Assembly: GCF_004193175.1 (NCBI RefSeq)
Contig: NZ_SAUH01000001.1
Coordinates: 4,497,501-4,561,500 of the forward strand
Reading direction: 5' to 3'
Length of the DNA: 64,000 bases
Origin: Streptomyces sp. RFCAC02
GTDB taxonomy: Bacteria > Actinomycetota > Actinomycetes > Streptomycetales > Streptomycetaceae
Shown here one piece after another: positions 26,904-36,138 of this stretch. The position numbers and the translations under genes are program-made. The first letter of the stretch is position 1. Each line of letters opens with the position of its first letter. Below the pieces are notes generated by a model. The model ran no database searches. It worked only from the letters and a program-made list of their open reading frames with translations, and was not told the origin of the DNA.

Positions 26904-27994
26904 GCGCCGCCACCGGCTCCCCGCCGCGCGCCGGCCGGCGGCCGGCGGAGTCCGAGGCCCTGGCCGCCGCCCGGCTGGCCGTGCGCGCCTCCCGTGACGT
27001 CGGCCGCCGGCGCGGGGCGGTCGTGTGCGCCGTCCTGGCGGTCCTGCTCGTGGCCGTCTTCACCGGCACGGTGTGCCTCAGCGGCCGGGCGGTGCCCCTC
27101 GGCGAGGTGGTCGAGGCCATCGGCGGGGGCGGCACCCGGTCCACGTACTACCTGATCGTGGAGCTGCGGCTGCCCAGGGCGCTGACGGGCCTGCTGGTCG
27201 GCGCCGCCTTCGGGCTCGCGGGCGCCCTGTTCCAGACGCTGCTGCGCAACCCGCTGGCCAGCCCCGACGTGATCGGGATCAGCGCCGGCGCCAGTGCCGC
27301 GGCCGTCGTGGCGACGGTCGCGTTCGGCGTGAGCGGCGCCGCGATGTCGCTGTCCGCGCTCGGCGGCGCGCTGCTCGCCGCCGCCCTGATCTACGCGCTC
27401 GCCTGGCGCCGGGGCGTGAGCGGGCAGCGCCTCGTGCTGGTCGGGGTGGGCGTCGCCGCCGCGCTCATGAGCGTGGTGTCCCATCTGATGACGCGCTCGT
27501 CCGCCGTGGCCGCCCAGGAGGCGAAGGTCTGGCTCACCGGCAGCCTGAACGGGCGCGGCTGGGAGCACGTCGGCCCGCTGCTCGTGGCGCTGGCGGTGCT
27601 GCTCCCGCTGACGGCGGCGGCCACCAGGTCCCTCGGCGCGCTCCAGCTCGGGGACGACACGGCGAGCGGCCTCGGCGCCCGGGTCGAACGCTCGCGGCTC
27701 GCGCTGATCGGCTGCGCCGTCGCGCTGACGGGGGTGGCGACCGCCGCCGCGGGACCGGTCGGGTTCGTGGCGTTCGTCTCGGGACCCGTCGCCCGCCGCA
27801 TGGTCCGCGGCACCGGGACGGCGCTGGTGCCTGCCGCGCTCGTGGGGGCGCTGCTGGTGCTGGTCGCCGATCTCGTCGGCCAGCACGCCCTCGGACCGAA
27901 CCAGTTCCCGGTCGGCATGGTCACCAGCATGGTCGGCGCGCCGTACCTGCTGTGGCTGCTGGCCCGCACCAACCGGGTCGGGCGCGGCGGATGA
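26900..27994 (+). CDS. FecCD-family iron-siderophore ABC permease (second subunit)
   Basis: 364 residues. The first ~40 are a hydrophilic N-terminal tail, then about nine helices. Signatures are [39 protein letters not shown] and [17 protein letters not shown], with the docking motif near the end. The GTG overlaps the previous gene's TGA (GTGA), so translation is coupled. It pairs with the preceding permease. Confidence 0.92.
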   Translation: MSAATGSPPRAGRRPAESEALAAARLAVRASRDVGRRRGAVVCAVLAVLLVAVFTGTVCLSGRAVPLGEVVEAIGGGGTRSTYYLIVELRLPRALTGLLVGAAFGLAGALFQTLLRNPLASPDVIGISAGASAAAVVATVAFGVSGAAMSLSALGGALLAAALIYALAWRRGVSGQRLVLVGVGVAAALMSVVSHLMTRSSAVAAQEAKVWLTGSLNGRGWEHVGPLLVALAVLLPLTAAATRSLGALQLGDDTASGLGARVERSRLALIGCAVALTGVATAAAGPVGFVAFVSGPVARRMVRGTGTALVPAALVGALLVLVADLVGQHALGPNQFPVGMVTSMVGAPYLLWLLARTNRVGRGG

Positions 27995-28064
27995 CCCGTG
28001 CCCCGGCCGTACCGGCCGCACAGCCCACCGCCCGACCGCGCCGCCCCGCGAGGAAGTGCTCAGG

Positions 28065-28898
28065 ATGACGGACTCACACACGCTCGGCACGCGGAACCTG
28101 CGGCTGTCCTACGACGGCCGCGAGGTGGTCAGGGACCTCACCTTCGACGTGCCGCCGGGCAGGGTCACGGCCGTCGTCGGGCCGAACGCCTGCGGCAAGT
28201 CGACGCTGCTGCGCGGCATGGCCAGGCTGCTGGCGCCCGCGTCGGGCGCGGTGTACCTGGACGGCAAGAGCATCCACGCGCTGCCGACGCGGGAGGTGGC
28301 GGCCACCCTCGGGCTGCTTCCGCAGAGCCCGGTCGCGCCGGAGGGCATCACCGTCACCGACCTGGTCAGCCGCGGCCGTTACCCGCACCAGGGGTGGTTC
28401 AGGCGGTGGACGGCCGAGGACGAGGCGGCGGTCGCGCGGGCGCTGCTGGCCACCGATGTGCTGGAGCTGGCCGGCCGGTCCGTGGACGAGCTGTCGGGCG
28501 GGCAGCGCCAGCGCGTGTGGATCGCCATGGCGCTGGCCCAGCACACCGACGTGCTGCTGCTGGACGAGCCGACGACGTACCTGGACCTGCCGCACCAGGT
28601 CGAGGTGCTCGACCTGCTGACCGATCTGAACCGCGCCGAGGGCACCACCGTCGTCGCGGTGCTGCACGACCTGAACCTGGCCTGCCGCTACGCCGATCAC
28701 CTCGTCGCCCTGCGCGCGGGGGAGATCGTCGCGCAGGGGCCGCCCGGTGAGGTGCTGACGCAGGAGGTGGTGTCCGAGGTGTTCGGCATGCGCTGCGCGC
28801 TCGTGCCGGATCCGCTGTCGGGCACGCCGATGGTCGTCCCCGTCGGCCGGCACCACTGCGCGGAGCCGGACCGCACCCCCGCCGTCGAAGGAAAGTAA
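28065..28898 (+). CDS. Iron-siderophore ABC transporter ATPase
   Basis: 277 residues. Walker A is GPNACGKST, the signature is [12 protein letters not shown], Walker B is [17 protein letters not shown] and the switch His lies in VAVLHDLN. This is the FepC/FhuC type. The ATG has GAGGAAG upstream; an in-frame GTG 9 nt earlier is possible. The 70-nt gap after the permease suggests the same operon. Its TAA stop is also the first bases of the second iron box. Confidence 0.93.
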   Translation: MTDSHTLGTRNLRLSYDGREVVRDLTFDVPPGRVTAVVGPNACGKSTLLRGMARLLAPASGAVYLDGKSIHALPTREVAATLGLLPQSPVAPEGITVTDLVSRGRYPHQGWFRRWTAEDEAAVARALLATDVLELAGRSVDELSGGQRQRVWIAMALAQHTDVLLLDEPTTYLDLPHQVEVLDLLTDLNRAEGTTVVAVLHDLNLACRYADHLVALRAGEIVAQGPPGEVLTQEVVSEVFGMRCALVPDPLSGTPMVVPVGRHHCAEPDRTPAVEGK

Positions 28899-28914
28899 GG
28901 TTAGGCTAACCTTC
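28896..28914 (+). promoter_or_regulatory. Second iron box, at the substrate-binding protein gene
   Basis: TAAGGTTAGGCTAACCTTC contains a near-perfect palindrome centred on GGTTAGGCTAACC. TAGGCT within it suits a -10 box, which would start transcription just 5-8 nt before the next start codon. It overlaps the ATPase stop codon. Confidence 0.85.
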
Positions 28915-28918
28915 CCTT

Positions 28919-29947
28919 GTGATGGTTCGAATCGCCCGCCGTGCCGGGCTCGCCCGTATCGGGCTCGCCTCAGCGGCGGCCCTGCTCACCCTGCTGTCCA
29001 CCGGCTGCGCCTGGTCCGGTGACGACGAGTCCGACCCGGGCGCGAGCGGGGACGCCACCGCGTCCTCCGGTGCCGGTGCCTTCCCGGTGGACGTCGCCAC
29101 CAAGTTCGGCGACGTGACGGTCGACAGCGAGCCGCAGCGCGTGGTCGCCCTCGGCTGGGGCGACGCCGAGACGGCGCTCGCCCTGGGCGTGCAGCCGGTC
29201 GGCGCCAGCGACTGGCTCGGCTTCGGCGGCGACGGCGTCGGCCCCTGGGCCGAGGACGCGTACGACGAGTCGCCCGAGATCATCGGCACCCTGGAACCGG
29301 AGTACGACCGCATCGCCGAGCTCGAGCCCGACCTCATCCTGGACACCAAGTCCAGCGGCGACCAGGAGCGCTACGACCGGCTCAGCGAGATCGCCCCCAC
29401 CATCGGCGTCCCCGACGCCGGCGCCGACCAGTACATGATCAGCTGGCAGGACCAGGTCACCATGATCGCCACCGCCCTCGGCCGCGCCGAGCAGGGCGAG
29501 GAGCTGATCGCCGACCTGGAGGGGCAGTTCACCGCCGCGGCGGGGGAGCACCCCGAGTTCGACGGGAAGACGGTCACCACCGGCAGCCTCTACAGCGGCG
29601 GCTGGGGCGCCTACGTGCGCGGCGGCGGCCGCGTGGAGTTCCTGGAGTCGCTCGGCTTCGAGAACAACCCGGCCATCCAGGAGCAGGCGACCGACTCGTT
29701 CTCCGTCTCCCTCTCGAACGAACGCATCGACCTCCTCGACGCCGACGTCCTGATCATGGAGACCATCGGCGTCGACGCATCGGCGATCGAGGACGACCCG
29801 CTCTACCAGGCCGTACCCGCGGTCCAGGACGGCCGCTCCATCGTCCTCACCAGCGAGCTGAGCGAGGCGTACGCCGCCAACACCCCGCTGTCCATCCCGG
29901 TCGCGCTCGACGGGATGCTGCCGGTCCTGGAGGACCTCACCTCCTGA
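28919..29947 (+). CDS. Iron-siderophore-binding lipoprotein
   Basis: 342 residues from the GTG (or 341 from the ATG at 28922). It has a lipoprotein signal: basic start, hydrophobic core, and LLSTGCAW as lipobox with the acylated Cys near residue 30. The mature part is a class III periplasmic-binding fold, with PQRVVALGWGDAETALALGV and IAELEPDLILDTKSS typical of the FepB/TroA group. It hands ferri-siderophore to the FecCD permeases. No Shine-Dalgarno precedes it, and the iron box ends 4 nt before the start. The message is thus probably nearly leaderless and separately controlled from the permease operon. Confidence 0.9.
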   Translation: MMVRIARRAGLARIGLASAAALLTLLSTGCAWSGDDESDPGASGDATASSGAGAFPVDVATKFGDVTVDSEPQRVVALGWGDAETALALGVQPVGASDWLGFGGDGVGPWAEDAYDESPEIIGTLEPEYDRIAELEPDLILDTKSSGDQERYDRLSEIAPTIGVPDAGADQYMISWQDQVTMIATALGRAEQGEELIADLEGQFTAAAGEHPEFDGKTVTTGSLYSGGWGAYVRGGGRVEFLESLGFENNPAIQEQATDSFSVSLSNERIDLLDADVLIMETIGVDASAIEDDPLYQAVPAVQDGRSIVLTSELSEAYAANTPLSIPVALDGMLPVLEDLTS

Positions 29948-29974
29948 CCCGCCCGGCTTCCCGGACAGGCACGG

Positions 29975-30012
29975 GCCGGCCGGCCGCCCCCGCACGGGGA
30001 CGGCCGGCCGGC
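29975..30012. terminator. Bidirectional stem-loop between the binding protein gene and hemW
   Basis: GCCGGCCGGCCG pairs perfectly with CGGCCGGCCGGC, and the loop contains a further CCCC/GGGG pairing. It lies between two convergent genes and abuts the hemW stop. Confidence 0.75.
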
Positions 30013-31248
30013 TCAGTCGGTCAGGTCCCGCGTCACGGCGTCGGCGAGGAGCCGGCCCCGCAGCGTCAGCGCCGCGCGGCCCGCGCCGTACGCGTCACGC
30101 CGCAGCAGGCCGTCCGCCAGCGCCCGGTCCGCCGCCGCGCGCCCCGCCGGACCGAGGAGGTCCAGGGGGACGCCGGCGCGCAGCCGCAGCTCCAGCATGA
30201 TCCGCTCCACCCGGCGGTCGTCCGCCGCGAGCAGCTCCCGGCCGGCGCCGGGGGAGCGCCCGGCGGCCAGCGCCTGCGCGTACGCGCCGGGGTGCTTCAC
30301 GTTCCACCAGCGCACGCCCCCGACATGGCTGTGCGCCCCGGGGCCCGCGCCCCACCAGTCGGCGCCCGTCCAGTACAGCTCGTTGTGGCGGCAGCGGTCG
30401 GCGGGGGCGAGCGCCCAGTTCGAGATCTCGTACCACCCGAAACCGGCCGCGGTGAGCGCCTCCTCGGCGATCAGGTAGCGGTCGGCGTGCACGTCGTCGT
30501 CCGTCATCGGGACCTCGCCGCGCCGCACCCGCTGCGCGAGCCGCGTGCCCTCCTCGACGATCAGCGAGTACGCCGACACGTGGTCGGGACCCGCGGCGAT
30601 CGCCGCGTCGAGCGAGGCGCGCCAGTCGTCGTCCGTCTCACCGGGGGTGCCGTAGATCAGGTCGAGGCTTACGTGCGGGAAACCGGCGGCCCGCGCCTCG
30701 GCGACCCGCCGCTGCGGGCTGCCCGGCGTGTGCGTGCGCTCCAGGACGGCCAGCACGTGCGGCCTGACGCTCTGCATCCCGAACGAGATCCGCGTGAAGC
30801 CCGCCTCCCGCAGCGCCGCGAGGGACGCGGCGTCCACCGAGTCCGGATTGGCCTCGGTGGTGACCTCGGCGTCCGCCGCCAGCCCGAACTCGGACCTGAC
30901 CGCCGCGAGCATCCGCCCCAGGTCGGCCGGCGGCAGCAGCGTGGGCGTCCCGCCGCCGACGAACACCGTCGACACCTCGCGCGGGTCGTCGCCCAGCACC
31001 TTGCGGGCGAGCCGCACCTCCTCAGCCAGCACCTCGGCGTAGTTCTCCCGCGACGCGGCGGCCCCGCCCGCGCCGCGCAGCTCGGACGCCGTGTAGGTGT
31101 TGAAGTCGCAGTAGCCGCAGCGGGTCGCGCAGAACGGCACATGCAGGTAGAACGCCAGCGGACGGTCCGCGGCGCCGGCCGTCGCCGACACCGGGAGCGC
31201 GCCGTCGGCGGGCACCGGCTCGCCGTCCGGGAGGGTGGAGGGGGACAT
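30013..31248 (-). CDS. hemW: HemW-type radical SAM protein (coproporphyrinogen oxidase-like)
   Basis: 411 residues. The radical SAM cluster motif is HVPFCATRCGYCDF, CX3CX2C, and the residue after the third Cys is Asp, not the Cys pattern of true HemN. Later motifs include VFVGGGTPTLLPPADL and SAYSLIVEEGT. HemW is thought to deliver heme to respiratory proteins and not to oxidise coproporphyrinogen. The start at 31248 matches the usual Streptomyces N-terminus (LPDGEPVPADG); an in-frame ATG lies 9 nt earlier. Confidence 0.93.
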   Translation of the reverse strand: MSPSTLPDGEPVPADGALPVSATAGAADRPLAFYLHVPFCATRCGYCDFNTYTASELRGAGGAAASRENYAEVLAEEVRLARKVLGDDPREVSTVFVGGGTPTLLPPADLGRMLAAVRSEFGLAADAEVTTEANPDSVDAASLAALREAGFTRISFGMQSVRPHVLAVLERTHTPGSPQRRVAEARAAGFPHVSLDLIYGTPGETDDDWRASLDAAIAAGPDHVSAYSLIVEEGTRLAQRVRRGEVPMTDDDVHADRYLIAEEALTAAGFGWYEISNWALAPADRCRHNELYWTGADWWGAGPGAHSHVGGVRWWNVKHPGAYAQALAAGRSPGAGRELLAADDRRVERIMLELRLRAGVPLDLLGPAGRAAADRALADGLLRRDAYGAGRAALTLRGRLLADAVTRDLTD

Positions 31249-31286
31249 GGCTCCCATTGTCCCCGAGCGCCGGGGCGTGCCGGGAC

Positions 31287-32126
31287 TCAGCCGTTCGGGC
31301 CGCCCACCGTCACATGGTCGATCAGGTGCTCCACCGGCCCGAGCAGCGCCGGCTCCAGGTCCCGGTAGGACGTGACGCACCCCAGGAGGCGCTGCCAGGC
31401 GGCGCCCGTGTTCTCCGGCCAGCCGAGCGCACGGCACACGCCCGTCTTCCAGTCCTGTCCGCGCGGCACGTCGGGCCATGCCGCGATGCCGGCCGACGCC
31501 GGCTTCACCGCCGCCCAGATGTCGATGAACGGATGCCCCACCACCAGCACGTGCGGATCGGTGACGGACGCCGCGATCCGCGACTCCTTCGACCCCTCCA
31601 CCAGGTGGTCCACCAGCACGCCGAGCCGCGCGTCGGGACCTGGCCGGAACTCCTCGACGATCGCCGGGAGGTGGTCCACGCCCTCCAGGTACTCGACGAC
31701 GACGCCCTCGATCCGCAGGTCGTCGCCCCACACCTTCTCGACCAGCTCCGCGTCGTGCCGGCCCTCGACGAAGATCCGCCCGGCGCGCGCCACCCGCGCC
31801 CGCGCCCCCGGGACGGCGATCGAGCCGGACGCCGTGCGCGCCGGCCCCGCCGCCGCGCCGGGGCGCCGCACGGGCCGCACGAGCGTGACGGTCCTGCCCT
31901 CGAGCAGGAACCCGCGCGGCTCCATCGGGAACACCCGCAGCGCCCCGAACCGGTCCTCCAGCGTCACGGTCGGCCCCTGCGCCGTCCGCTCGCACCGGAC
32001 GACCGCGCCGCAGAACCCGGTCGCTACCTCCTCGACGACCAGGCCGGCGTCGGCCGGCACCTCGGGCACGGGGGCGCTTCGCTTCCAGGGCGGCGTCAGA
32101 TCGGGTCCGTAACGTCGGTTGCGCAC
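31287..32126 (-). CDS. DUF3097 family protein
   Basis: 279 residues. I recognise it as an actinobacterial DUF3097 protein from RNRRYGPDLTPPWKR at the start, VEVVEYLEGVDHLP-like central sequence (VVVEYLEGVDHLPAIVEEF), and GHPFIDIWAAVKP and GQDWKTGVCRALGW near the C-terminus. The family has no established activity. It lies between hemW and the MBL hydrolase, all on one strand, which is the usual order with hrcA next. GTG start. The segment AGRIFVEGRHDAELVEKVWG resembles a TOPRIM-like fold, which is my inference. Confidence 0.85.
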   Translation of the reverse strand: MRNRRYGPDLTPPWKRSAPVPEVPADAGLVVEEVATGFCGAVVRCERTAQGPTVTLEDRFGALRVFPMEPRGFLLEGRTVTLVRPVRRPGAAAGPARTASGSIAVPGARARVARAGRIFVEGRHDAELVEKVWGDDLRIEGVVVEYLEGVDHLPAIVEEFRPGPDARLGVLVDHLVEGSKESRIAASVTDPHVLVVGHPFIDIWAAVKPASAGIAAWPDVPRGQDWKTGVCRALGWPENTGAAWQRLLGCVTSYRDLEPALLGPVEHLIDHVTVGGPNG

Positions 32127-32182
32127 GCCCTCATGAGATCACGGGACCCGCCCGGCCACGAGGGGCCGGGCACGGGGGCCGG

Positions 32183-32905
32183 TCACGACGGGGCGGCCCC
32201 GAAGCGCCGCCGCAGGGCGTCCCGCTGGGCGCGCACGAACGCCGCGCCGACCACCGCCCCGTGGCCGGGAACGTACAGCGCGTCGGGGCCGCCGGCCGCG
32301 AGCAGCCGGTCCAGCGCCGCCGGCCAGCGCGCGGGCACCGCGTCGGGACCCGCCTGCGGTTCCCCCGATTCCTCCACGAGATCCCCGCAGAACACGACGC
32401 GCGGCGTGCCCTCGACCACGACGGCCACGTCGTGCGGCGAGTGCGCGGCGCCCAGGTCGAGGAGGCGCGCACGCGGCCCGCCGGCGGGGCCGGACACGGG
32501 CGCGTCCCCCGACACCGCGCGGCAGGGCGCCGCCGCGAGCAGCCGTCCCGCCTGCGCCGCCTCGGCCGCGGGGACCCCGTGCCGCACCGCGTCCGCCACG
32601 ACCCCGGCCACGGGATCCGGTCCTTCGAGCCGCGGACCGTGCACGGTGACCCCCGGGAACGCCGCCGTGACCGCACCGGCGCCGAGGATGTGGTCGAAAT
32701 GGGGATGCGTCACCACGAGATGCGTCACGGGCGCGCCGAGCAGTTCGCACGCCTCCCGCGTCAGCTCCGCGCCGGCCGCCGCCGTCGGCCCGGCGTCCAC
32801 GAGCAGCACCCCGCCGGGCACCGCGACCGCCCCGGCCGTCTCGTCCCACCCCGCGAGCCGGCGGCGCAGCACACCCGCCGCCACCTCTTCCCAATCGCCT
32901 GTCAT
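32183..32905 (-). CDS. MBL-fold metallo-hydrolase
   Basis: 240 residues. The metal-binding motif is THPHFDH (HXHXDH form), with later ligands in [19 protein letters not shown] and [10 protein letters not shown]. This is a hydroxyacylglutathione-hydrolase or lactonase-like member of the superfamily; substrate not evident. It is divergent from hrcA, with about 190 bp between starts that carry CIRCE. Confidence 0.88.
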   Translation of the reverse strand: MTGDWEEVAAGVLRRRLAGWDETAGAVAVPGGVLLVDAGPTAAAGAELTREACELLGAPVTHLVVTHPHFDHILGAGAVTAAFPGVTVHGPRLEGPDPVAGVVADAVRHGVPAAEAAQAGRLLAAAPCRAVSGDAPVSGPAGGPRARLLDLGAAHSPHDVAVVVEGTPRVVFCGDLVEESGEPQAGPDAVPARWPAALDRLLAAGGPDALYVPGHGAVVGAAFVRAQRDALRRRFGAAPS

Positions 32906-33007
32906 CCTGCGACGTTAGCCTCGTCGGACGGGAGGCGGCCACGGTGCGCGACGGGCGCTCGCGGGGCCTTCCTCCCGGCCGCGATTCCCTGGGCGTGCCC
33001 CCCGGCC

Positions 33008-33013
33008 GTACAC
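33008..33013 (+). promoter_or_regulatory. -10 box of the hrcA operon
   Basis: TACACT sits 11 nt before the CIRCE element, so HrcA bound at CIRCE covers the expected transcription start. Confidence 0.55.
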
Positions 33014-33024
33014 TGGTCCAGGGA

Positions 33025-33051
33025 TTGGCACTCGGAGACGGTGAGTGCCAG
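33025..33051 (+). promoter_or_regulatory. CIRCE operator
   Basis: TTGGCACTC, 9 nt, GAGTGCCAG. The consensus is TTAGCACTC-N9-GAGTGCTAA, so both arms differ mainly at one compensating position and at the last base. It is HrcA's own operator; the gene is autoregulated. Confidence 0.92.
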
Positions 33052-33093
33052 GCGGCGGAACGGAACGGACGGCCGGACGGGAGGTGTGGCGGC

Positions 33094-34110
33094 ATGCTCA
33101 GTGAACGCAGGCTCGAGGTGCTGCGGGCCATCGTCCAGGACTACGTGGGCACGGAGGAGCCGGTCGGCTCCAAGGCCCTCACGGAGCGGCACAATCTCCA
33201 GGTCTCCCCGGCCACCGTGCGCAACGACATGGCGGCCCTTGAGGACGAGGGGTACATCGCCCAGCCCCACACCAGCGCCGGGCGCGTCCCCACCGACAAG
33301 GGGTACCGCCTCTTCGTCGACAAGCTCGCGGACATCAAGCCGCTGTCGGCGCCCGAGCGCCGCGCCATCCAGAATTTCCTCGACGGCGCCGTCGACCTCG
33401 ACGACGTGGTGGGCCGCACGGTCCGGCTGCTCGCGCAGCTCACGCGGCAGGTCGCCGTCGTGCAGTACCCGTCGCTGAGCCGTTCGACCGTGCGGCACGT
33501 GGAGCTCCTCGCGCTCGCCCCCGCGCGCCTGATGCTGGTGCTCATCACCGACACCGGCCGCGTCGAGCAGCGCCTCATCGACTGCCCGGCGCCGTTCGGC
33601 GAGACCTCGCTCGCCGACCTCCGCGCCCGGCTGAACAGCCGGATCGCCGGCCAGCGCTTCCCCGAGGTGCCCCGGCTCGTCGCCGACCTGCCGGAGTCGT
33701 TCGAGATCGAGGAGCGCGGGACGGTCGCGACCGTCCTGTCCACCCTGCTGGAGACGCTGGCGGAGGAGACCGAGGAGCGTCTCGTCATCGGCGGCACGGC
33801 GAACCTGACCCGTTTCGGGCAGGACTTCCCCCTCACGATCCGGCCCGTCCTTGAGGCGCTGGAGGAGCACGTGGTGATGCTGCGGCTCCTCGGCGAGGCC
33901 AAGGGCTCGGAGATGACGGTGCGCATCGGCCACGAGAACGCGCACGAGGGACTGACCTCAACCTCGGTCGTGTCGGTCGGCTACGGTTCTGGTGACGAGG
34001 CGGTCGCCAAGCTCGGCGTGGTCGGACCGACCCGCATGGACTACCCGGGAACGATGGGAGCGGTGCGCGCAGTGGCACGGTACGTCGGACAGATCCTCGC
34101 GGAGAACTAA
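33094..34110 (+). CDS. hrcA: Heat-inducible transcription repressor HrcA
   Basis: 338 residues. The N-terminal winged helix includes [20 protein letters not shown] and [18 protein letters not shown]; the rest is the GAF-like and dimerisation domains ending in [11 protein letters not shown]. It represses chaperone genes through CIRCE, helped by GroEL. The ATG has GGGAGGTG upstream. It is the first gene of hrcA-dnaJ-rsmE and is adjacent to its own CIRCE. Confidence 0.96.
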   Translation: MLSERRLEVLRAIVQDYVGTEEPVGSKALTERHNLQVSPATVRNDMAALEDEGYIAQPHTSAGRVPTDKGYRLFVDKLADIKPLSAPERRAIQNFLDGAVDLDDVVGRTVRLLAQLTRQVAVVQYPSLSRSTVRHVELLALAPARLMLVLITDTGRVEQRLIDCPAPFGETSLADLRARLNSRIAGQRFPEVPRLVADLPESFEIEERGTVATVLSTLLETLAEETEERLVIGGTANLTRFGQDFPLTIRPVLEALEEHVVMLRLLGEAKGSEMTVRIGHENAHEGLTSTSVVSVGYGSGDEAVAKLGVVGPTRMDYPGTMGAVRAVARYVGQILAEN

Positions 34111-35253
34111 GTGGCGGCGGACTACTACGCGGTCCTCGGTGTACGGCGGGACGCCTCGCAGGACGAGATCAAGAAGGCGTTCCGCAGGCTGGCCCGGGAG
34201 CTGCACCCGGACGTCAACCCGGACCCGAAGACGCAGGAGCGGTTCAAGGAGATCAACACCGCCTACGAGGTGCTCTCCGACCCGCAGAAGAAGCAGATGT
34301 ACGACCTCGGCGGCGATCCGCTGAGCAGCGCGTCGGCGGGCGCCGGGGCGGGCGCGGGCTTCGGCGGCGCCGGCTTCGGGAACTTCTCGGACATCATGGA
34401 CGCCTTTTTCGGCACCGCGTCGCAGCGCGGCCCGAAGTCCCGCACCCGGCGCGGGCAGGACGCCATGATCCGTCTGGAGATCGACCTCAACGAGGCGGCG
34501 TTCGGCACCACCAAGGAGATCCAGGTCGACACGGCCGTGGTCTGCTCCACGTGCAACGGCGAGGGCGCCGCGCCCGGCACCTCCGCGCAGACGTGCGACA
34601 TGTGCCGCGGCCGCGGCGAGGTCTCGCAGGTCACGCGGTCGTTCCTCGGCCAGGTCATGACCTCGCGCCCGTGCCCGCAGTGCCAGGGCTTCGGCACGGT
34701 CGTGCCGACGCCGTGCCCCGAGTGCGCGGGCGACGGCCGGGTCCGGACCCGCCGCACGCTCACGGTGAAGATCCCCGCCGGCGTGGACAACGGCACGCGC
34801 ATCCAGCTCGCGGGCGAGGGCGAGGTCGGCCCCGGCGGCGGCCCCGCCGGCGACCTGTACGTCGAGATCCGCGAGCAGCCGCACGCGGTGTTCCAGCGCC
34901 GCGGCGACGACCTCCACTGCACCGTCACCATCCCGATGACGGCCGCCGCGCTCGGCACCAAGGTCCCGCTGGAGACGCTGGACGGCATGGAGGAGGTCGA
35001 CGTCCGCCCCGGCACGCAGTCGGGGCAGTCGATCCCGCTGCACGGCCGCGGCGTCACGCACCTGCGCAGCAGCGGGCGCGGCGACCTCGTCGTGCACGTC
35101 GAGGTCCAGACGCCGGGCAAGCTCGACGCCGAGCAGGAGGAGCTGCTGCGGCGGCTCGCGAAGCTGCGGGGCGAGGAGCGGCCGATGGGCCAGTTCCAGC
35201 CGGGGCAGCAGGGCCTGTTCTCCCGCCTGAAGGACGCGTTCAACGGTCGATGA
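34111..35253 (+). CDS. dnaJ: Chaperone DnaJ
   Basis: 380 residues. The J domain contains HPD at residues 32-34, followed by a short Gly-rich linker ([14 protein letters not shown]). There are four zinc repeats [24 protein letters not shown] and CPECAGDG, then the substrate-binding C-terminal domains. It stimulates DnaK ATPase. The GTG start directly follows the hrcA stop, and GGAG of the hrcA end serves as the ribosome-binding site. This is the hrcA-linked copy (dnaJ2 type); a second copy in a dnaK operon is expected elsewhere. Confidence 0.95.
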   Translation: MAADYYAVLGVRRDASQDEIKKAFRRLARELHPDVNPDPKTQERFKEINTAYEVLSDPQKKQMYDLGGDPLSSASAGAGAGAGFGGAGFGNFSDIMDAFFGTASQRGPKSRTRRGQDAMIRLEIDLNEAAFGTTKEIQVDTAVVCSTCNGEGAAPGTSAQTCDMCRGRGEVSQVTRSFLGQVMTSRPCPQCQGFGTVVPTPCPECAGDGRVRTRRTLTVKIPAGVDNGTRIQLAGEGEVGPGGGPAGDLYVEIREQPHAVFQRRGDDLHCTVTIPMTAAALGTKVPLETLDGMEEVDVRPGTQSGQSIPLHGRGVTHLRSSGRGDLVVHVEVQTPGKLDAEQEELLRRLAKLRGEERPMGQFQPGQQGLFSRLKDAFNGR

Positions 35254-36011
35254 GCACCGCTCCCGTCTTCCTCGCCGGGTCGCTGGACACGGCCGCTCCC
35301 GGGCACACGCTCGTCCTGGACGGCGCCGAGGGCCGGCACGCCGTCGCGGTGCGCCGGCTGCGGGCCGGTGAGGACATCGTCCTGACCGACGGACGCGGCA
35401 CCGGCGCCGTCGGCACGGTGGCCTCCGTGACCGGCCGGGACCGGCTCGACGTCCTGGTGACCGAGGTCCGCCGCGAGCCGGAGCCGGCGCCCCGCGTCAC
35501 GGTCGTCCAGGCGCTGCCCAAGGGTGACCGGGGCGAGCTTGCCGTCGAGACCATGACGGAGACGGGCGTGGACCGGATCGTGCCGTGGGCGGCGGCCCGC
35601 TGTGTGACGCAGTGGCGGGCCGAGCGGGGCGCGAAGGCGCTCGCGAAGTGGCGTGCCACCGCGAGGGAAGCAGGCAAGCAGGCGCGGCGCCTGCGGTTCC
35701 CCGAGGTGACGGACCCGGTGACGACCCGGCAGGCGGCCGGGCTGCTCGCCGGGGCGTCGTTCGCGGCCGTGCTGCACGAGAGCGGTACGGAGGCGCTGTC
35801 CGGTGCGCCGCTGCCCGTGGACGGCGGCGCGGGGGACGGCGGAATCGTGCTCGTGGTCGGCCCGGAGGGCGGTGTCTCCCCGGAGGAGCTGGCCGCGTTC
35901 GCGGCGGCCGGCGCGCGGCCGTACCGGCTCGGGCCGACCGTGCTGCGCACCTCGACGGCGGGCACGGTGGCACTGGCGCTGTGCCTGGGCCGTACCCGCC
36001 GCTGGGCCTGA
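35250..36011 (+). CDS. rsmE: 16S rRNA (uracil-1498-N3)-methyltransferase
   Basis: 253 residues of the SPOUT class. [20 protein letters not shown] and the knot region [13 protein letters not shown] followed by [16 protein letters not shown] form the SAM-binding trefoil knot. It methylates U1498 of 16S rRNA. Its ATG overlaps the dnaJ stop (ATGA), so it is translationally coupled to dnaJ. Confidence 0.93.
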   Translation: MSTAPVFLAGSLDTAAPGHTLVLDGAEGRHAVAVRRLRAGEDIVLTDGRGTGAVGTVASVTGRDRLDVLVTEVRREPEPAPRVTVVQALPKGDRGELAVETMTETGVDRIVPWAAARCVTQWRAERGAKALAKWRATAREAGKQARRLRFPEVTDPVTTRQAAGLLAGASFAAVLHESGTEALSGAPLPVDGGAGDGGIVLVVGPEGGVSPEELAAFAAAGARPYRLGPTVLRTSTAGTVALALCLGRTRRWA

Positions 36012-36024
36012 ACCGGCGGGTGTG

Positions 36025-36138
36025 TCAGTCCTCCGCGCCGGGGTCGGGGTGGGCGCGGAGTTTCAGGACGGCGGCGACCAGGCCGCCCCAGACCACCACC
36101 ATGGCGATGATCATCATCACGATCGCTGAGGCCGACAT
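36025..36138 (-). CDS. MetS-like small subunit of the NSS transporter (37 residues)
   Basis: A 37-residue protein: MSASAIVMMIIAMVVVWGG starts it, one membrane helix, then a short charged tail ending PDPGAED. It matches the tiny methionine/alanine-import NSS small-subunit family known from Corynebacterium MetS. Its ATG overlaps the transporter stop as TGATG, and GGAGGAG lies upstream inside the transporter end. It is probably needed for the transporter's activity. Confidence 0.85.
   Translation of the reverse strand: MSASAIVMMIIAMVVVWGGLVAAVLKLRAHPDPGAED

Noticed and set aside
30013..31248. Oxygen-independent coproporphyrinogen III oxidase HemN
   Set aside because: The cysteine motif lacks the fourth Cys of HemN and the length fits HemW.
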